A DNA stretch of 64,000 nt, taken from positions 124,001 to 188,000 of the forward strand of contig RECQ01000046.1 in NCBI GenBank assembly GCA_007693965.1, read 5' to 3'. Below, in pieces: positions 60,638 to 64,000 of the stretch; the stretch's first letter is position 1; every line of letters starts with the position of its first letter. Source of the DNA: Phycisphaeraceae bacterium (GTDB lineage Bacteria; Planctomycetota; Phycisphaerae; Phycisphaerales; UBA1924). The position numbers were made by a program, and so were the translations under genes. The notes beneath the pieces are model-generated. The model saw nothing but the letters and a program-made list of their open reading frames with translations, did no database searches and was not told where the DNA came from.

Positions 60638-60668
60638 TCTCCCCTGTACCATGGCGCAACAACCCGCC

Positions 60669-61313
60669 ATGACAGACCACGAACACACATTCGAAGACGG
60701 CCCCCCCATCGAAGACGTCGTCCGCTTCTTCCGCGCCGAACGCGCCGGCGAGCTCGCGTTCTCCGGCCACGTGCGCCCCCTCAAGTTCGTCACCGACAAC
60801 GAGACCGGCCACATCATCGCCCCCGTCATGGTCGCGGCGATGGACACCTTCGAGCACGTCCTCCACATCCCCGAAGACACCGACGACGCCCTCCACCTCC
60901 TGCTCACCCCCGAGCCCATCAACGGCGACACCCACCCCGGCGCCGACCGCTGGCGGATCTACCACGGCGAACCGACCGACTTCACCTGGGTCCGCCTTCA
61001 CATCGACACAGCCCGCTACGGCCCCTGGGTCTACGACGGCGACGCACTGATGATCCCGAGCGCCCTCGCAAAGGCCGAGCCCGGCCTCTGCAAACTCCTC
61101 AACGGCGACCCCGAAGCCCTGCGCCGCATGTGCGAATCGTGCGCCGGCGTCGCCGTGGCCGACCCGGTCTGCGTCGGCGTCGATCCCGATGGCGCCCACG
61201 TCCGCGCCCGCTTCGGCATCGTGCGCATCCCCTTCGAATCGCCCGCCGAAACCGAAGCCGACGCCAAGAGCGCCATCGACGCCATGCTGCGCGCCGGGAA
61301 GGGCGATTCATGA
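60669..61313 (+). CDS. PNPOx-split-barrel/DUF2470-like protein
   Basis: About 214 residues from ATG 60669; ATG 60651 adds six residues. The N-terminal half (FSGHVRPLKFVTDNETGHIIAPVM, spread over about 30-60) is strand-rich. The C-terminal CVGVDPDGAHVRARFGIVRI then FESPAETEADAKSAIDAML resembles DUF2470, the domain attached to flavin or haem-binding split barrels such as HugZ. The match is weak. The stop overlaps the amidohydrolase start by ATGA. Confidence 0.55.
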   Translation: MTDHEHTFEDGPPIEDVVRFFRAERAGELAFSGHVRPLKFVTDNETGHIIAPVMVAAMDTFEHVLHIPEDTDDALHLLLTPEPINGDTHPGADRWRIYHGEPTDFTWVRLHIDTARYGPWVYDGDALMIPSALAKAEPGLCKLLNGDPEALRRMCESCAGVAVADPVCVGVDPDGAHVRARFGIVRIPFESPAETEADAKSAIDAMLRAGKGDS

Positions 61314-62614
61314 CCGGCGACACAACCACCTTCACCAAACTCCGCGACGCCCACATCCACCTGCACTGGCACGGCGAGGAGCTCTCGCAGCTCAACCTCG
61401 CCGACTGCGCCAGCCGCGAAGAATGCCTGGAGCGCATCAGCGCCTTCGCATCCGACAAACCGAAGGACCAGTGGATCATCGCCTCCGCAGCGCGCACCGA
61501 GGGATGGATCGATCCGATGTGGCCGACCGCATCCCAGCTCGACGACGCCGCCGGCGGCCGCCCCTGCTTCATCCGCTCCATCGATCACCACTCTCTGTGC
61601 GCCGGGAACGAAGCACTCCGCCGCGCGAAGATCACCGCAAACACCGACCCCGGCCGCGGCGCCGTCGTGCTCGACCAAGCCGGCGCGCCCACCGGCGTCC
61701 TCCTCGAAGAAGCCTGCTTCCTCATCAGCAAAGCCCTCCCCGAGCCCACGCCCGCGCAGCGGAAAGAAACACTCCGCGCCGCCATCCGCGACCTCGCCGC
61801 TCGCGGCTTCGTCGAAGTCCACGACATGCTCAGCGAGCCCTGGCTCGGCCCCGCCCTCGCGGAAATCGACGATGAAGACGGACTCCCCCTGAAAGTGCTG
61901 CTCCACGCGCCGCTCGCCGACATCCGCGCCGCGGCGGACGCGGCGCCGTCGTACCAGCGCGACAACATCCGCCTCGCCGGCGCCAAGCTCTTCTCCGATG
62001 GCGCCCTCAACAGCCGCACCGCCTGGATGCTCGAACCCTACGCCGACCCGCTCCCCGACAACCCCCGCGGCGTCGCCATGTACACCCCCGCCGAACTACT
62101 CAACGCCGTGCGCACGTGCGACGCGATCGGCCTCCCCATGGCCATCCACGCCATCGGCGATGGCGCCGTCCGCGCCGTCCTCGACGCCATCGAGCAGGCG
62201 GCCCCCAAAACACCCGGCTTCCGCATCGAACACTGCCAGTTCGTCGACGAAGCGGACATCCCCCGCTTCGCAACAATGAACATCATCGCCAGCATGCAGC
62301 CCTGCCACCTGCTCACCGACATCGAAGCCCTGCGCCGCCTCACCCCCCACCGCCTCCACCGCGCCTTCCCCGTGCGCGATCTCATCGAATCAGCCCGCAG
62401 CGCCGGCCGCGACCCCGCCGAACTCGTCTGGCTCGGCTCCGACACCCCCGTCGTCCCCCCGAACCCGCAGGACAACATCCAAGGGGCGGTGAATCGACGG
62501 CGCGCAGGGATGCCGAAAACGGAGGCAATTGCACCGGAACAGGCAATCACGCGGAAGGAGGCGTTGGCGTGCATGAAGGCGGTAACCGCATCAAAAGCGG
62601 AGACAATGTCATGA
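61310..62614 (+). CDS. Amidohydrolase (YtcJ-like)
   Basis: A 434-residue metal-dependent hydrolase. DAHIHLHWHGEEL holds the first HxH; RAAIRDLAARGFVEVHDM, LAGAKLFSDGALNSRTAW (carboxylated lysine position), MAIHAIGDGAVRAVLDAIE and RIEHCQFVDEADIPRF are YtcJ-family signatures, ending with LGSDTPVVPPNPQDN. It would cleave an amide or imide bond; substrate unknown. It overlaps both neighbours, and the C-terminus (after AQ-like EAIAPEQAITRKEAL) is somewhat shorter than most YtcJ proteins. Confidence 0.88.
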   Translation: MTGDTTTFTKLRDAHIHLHWHGEELSQLNLADCASREECLERISAFASDKPKDQWIIASAARTEGWIDPMWPTASQLDDAAGGRPCFIRSIDHHSLCAGNEALRRAKITANTDPGRGAVVLDQAGAPTGVLLEEACFLISKALPEPTPAQRKETLRAAIRDLAARGFVEVHDMLSEPWLGPALAEIDDEDGLPLKVLLHAPLADIRAAADAAPSYQRDNIRLAGAKLFSDGALNSRTAWMLEPYADPLPDNPRGVAMYTPAELLNAVRTCDAIGLPMAIHAIGDGAVRAVLDAIEQAAPKTPGFRIEHCQFVDEADIPRFATMNIIASMQPCHLLTDIEALRRLTPHRLHRAFPVRDLIESARSAGRDPAELVWLGSDTPVVPPNPQDNIQGAVNRRRAGMPKTEAIAPEQAITRKEALACMKAVTASKAETMS

Positions 62615-63015
62615 AGGACCGCTCTCTGACGCTCGGACCAGCATCGAAGGCCTTCCTCGACGCTTTCGCGTCCAGTAGCTTCAGAGTCCGTTGCAACTTG
62701 CGCCCTGAATCGTTTTACAGGTCATTCGCCCACGACCTCATACTCAGGCTCGATCCAAGATGGGTTCGATGGATCGAAAAGTCAGAAATACTGATGGAAA
62801 TCTCGACGCCTGAAACAAAGGTAATTCTGATCGATGCGTACGGATCAGAAACTGAATTGCCGCTCGAAGAGGCAATCTACGAGTTGTCTTGGCTCGGCGA
62901 GGGCATTATCTGGATCAGCCCGAAGTTGGCTTTCTACCGGGCGGAGGGGGCGCCGCGTTCGGATGAGTACCTGCTTTCCCGCGATCCGCGCCTTCTGAAA
63001 AGATTCGAGAAGTAG
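62611..63015 (+). CDS. Hypothetical protein, lower GC
   Basis: A 134-residue protein overlapping the amidohydrolase stop by ATGA. It has a mixed sequence (DAFASSSFRVRCNLRPESFY, DLILRLDPRWVRWIEKSEIL, LPLEEAIYELSWLGEGIIWI) without known motif. Its base composition is clearly less GC-rich than the neighbours, which suggests recent arrival. No family is recognised. Confidence 0.65.
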   Translation: MKDRSLTLGPASKAFLDAFASSSFRVRCNLRPESFYRSFAHDLILRLDPRWVRWIEKSEILMEISTPETKVILIDAYGSETELPLEEAIYELSWLGEGIIWISPKLAFYRAEGAPRSDEYLLSRDPRLLKRFEK

Positions 63016-63067
63016 GTAGACCCCTCACTTCTGCCAACGCGGATCGTCTCCACGGAACAATCTCCAC

Positions 63068-64000
63068 ATGCCCAGAGTCGTCATCACACGCGAAACCCCC
63101 GGCGAATACGCCGTCCCCGGCGCCGAGATCATCATCGGCCCCGACGAGGGCTACCTCGACCAGCAGAAGCTGCGCGCCTTCGTCGCCTCGCACGCGCCCG
63201 TCACAGCGCTGGTCACCATGTACCACGACCAGGTGAACGACGAACTCCTCGACGCCGCCGGCCCCGCGCTTCGCGCCGTCTGCAACTTCGCCGTCGGCCA
63301 CGACAACATCGACCTCGAAGCCTGCGCCCGCCGCAACGTGATGGTCACCAACACGCCCGACGCCGTCACCGAGGGCACCGCCGACATGGCGTGGGCCCTC
63401 CTCCTCGCCGCGGCGAGACGCATCCCCGAGGCCGACCGCTACGCCCGCTCGCCCGACTATCCCGCCCGCGGCCAGCTCGGCATGAGCGACCTGCTCGGCC
63501 TCGACATCGCCGGGCGCACGCTCCTGATCGTCGGCGCCGGCCGCATCGGCTACGCCGTCGCGCTCCGCTCGCTCGGCTGGGGCATGCGCATCCTCTACGT
63601 CGCCCGCACGCGCCACCACGACTTCGAGTTCGCCCCGCTCAATGCGCACAAAGTCGAACTCGACGAAGGCCTCGCCGAAGCCGACTACATCAGCATCCAC
63701 ACCCCACTCACAAAAGAAACCCGCCGCCTCATCGACGCCCGCCGCCTGCGCCTCATGAAGCCCCGCGCCATCCTCATCAACACCGCCCGCGGCCCCATCA
63801 TCGACGAAAAAGCCCTCGTCGAAGCCCTGCGCGAACACCGCATCCGCGCCGCCGGCCTCGATGTCTACGAAAACGAACCGACCCTCACCCCCGGCCTCGC
63901 CGACCTCCCCAACGTCGTCCTCTCCCCCCACATCGGCTCCGGCGGAGAACGCTACCGCGAGATGATGGCGGCGATCGTCGTCGACAACCTGCGCGCCGTC
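63068..64000 (+). CDS. D-2-hydroxyacid dehydrogenase (glyoxylate/hydroxypyruvate reductase-like), 3' end cut
   Basis: At least 311 residues, open at the right edge. It begins MPRVVITRETPGEY and contains the NAD-binding LLIVGAGRIGYAVALRSLGW, then YISIHTPLTKETRRLI, the arginine in NTARGPIIDEKAL, the glutamate in DVYENEPTLTPGL and the histidine in SPHIGSGGERYREM, the catalytic triad. It reduces a 2-oxoacid such as glyoxylate or hydroxypyruvate, or oxidises phosphoglycerate. The ATG at 63068 follows AACAAT by six bases, so this may also be leaderless. Confidence 0.9.
   Translation, partial: MPRVVITRETPGEYAVPGAEIIIGPDEGYLDQQKLRAFVASHAPVTALVTMYHDQVNDELLDAAGPALRAVCNFAVGHDNIDLEACARRNVMVTNTPDAVTEGTADMAWALLLAAARRIPEADRYARSPDYPARGQLGMSDLLGLDIAGRTLLIVGAGRIGYAVALRSLGWGMRILYVARTRHHDFEFAPLNAHKVELDEGLAEADYISIHTPLTKETRRLIDARRLRLMKPRAILINTARGPIIDEKALVEALREHRIRAAGLDVYENEPTLTPGLADLPNVVLSPHIGSGGERYREMMAAIVVDNLRAV

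Overview
The window is GC-rich bacterial chromosome and most likely comes from a planctomycete of the Phycisphaerae group. This is inferred from C-terminal dockerin-like repeats ending in ILLGNWG/ILLGEWG (56733-58262), a secreted protein ending in a PEP-CTERM-like tail (45736-46464), a DUF1570 zincin, and many hairpin-rich intergenic repeats. No rRNA, tRNA, CRISPR array, transposase or prophage was seen. The left edge cuts guaA and the right edge cuts a 2-hydroxyacid dehydrogenase gene.

Layout. 1-5.6 kb: end of guaA, a small toxin/antitoxin-like pair, a DUF4926 gene, aroB, then a ParA ATPase fused to a glycogen-binding domain, followed by a MinD-like protein without a P-loop. 5.7-11.3 kb (minus): marR, adaptor and RND pump operon with a candidate operator. 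11.3-16.3 kb (minus): tig, a small membrane protein, clpX, and a DUF1570 gene. 16.5-19.1 kb (plus): solitary nuoB, a coiled-coil secreted protein, a Tat-type superoxide dismutase. 19.2-23.5 kb (minus): queG, a sugar isomerase-like gene and an M28/PDZ lipoprotein peptidase. 23.7-26.8 kb: gcvPA and gcvPB. 26.9-30.3 kb (minus): nfuA-like, csrA, recQ, DUF2283. 30.4-34.6 kb: a lipoprotein, an M48 protease, and dapF.

34.7-39.7 kb holds a SucC-like/SucD-like/short citrate-synthase-like set that looks like a two-step citrate-cleaving (citryl-CoA) module, then GNAT and HD genes. 39.7-41.9 kb is a small accessory block (nucleotidyltransferase, DUF4258/DUF2283, Mrr nuclease). 41.9-45.4 kb carries a LYS4-like aconitase and an isocitrate-dehydrogenase-family gene. 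45.7-50.1 kb has secreted or envelope proteins and a PrpD-family dehydratase. 50.3-56.6 kb carries DinB, then an M20 peptidase with astC-, astA- and astD-like genes (arginine/ornithine succinyl pathway). 56.7-64 kb: a dockerin-tailed LVIVD-type protein, metG and a tightly overlapping chain of genes behind it.

Three themes stand out. First, many genes start 5-9 bases after a TANNNT hexamer, which suggests leaderless transcription alongside Shine-Dalgarno genes. Second, gene ends carry fold-back repeats of several unrelated sequence families; one runs into the queG coding sequence and another palindrome sits in frame inside dapF. Third, dapF has serine at both positions of its catalytic cysteines.
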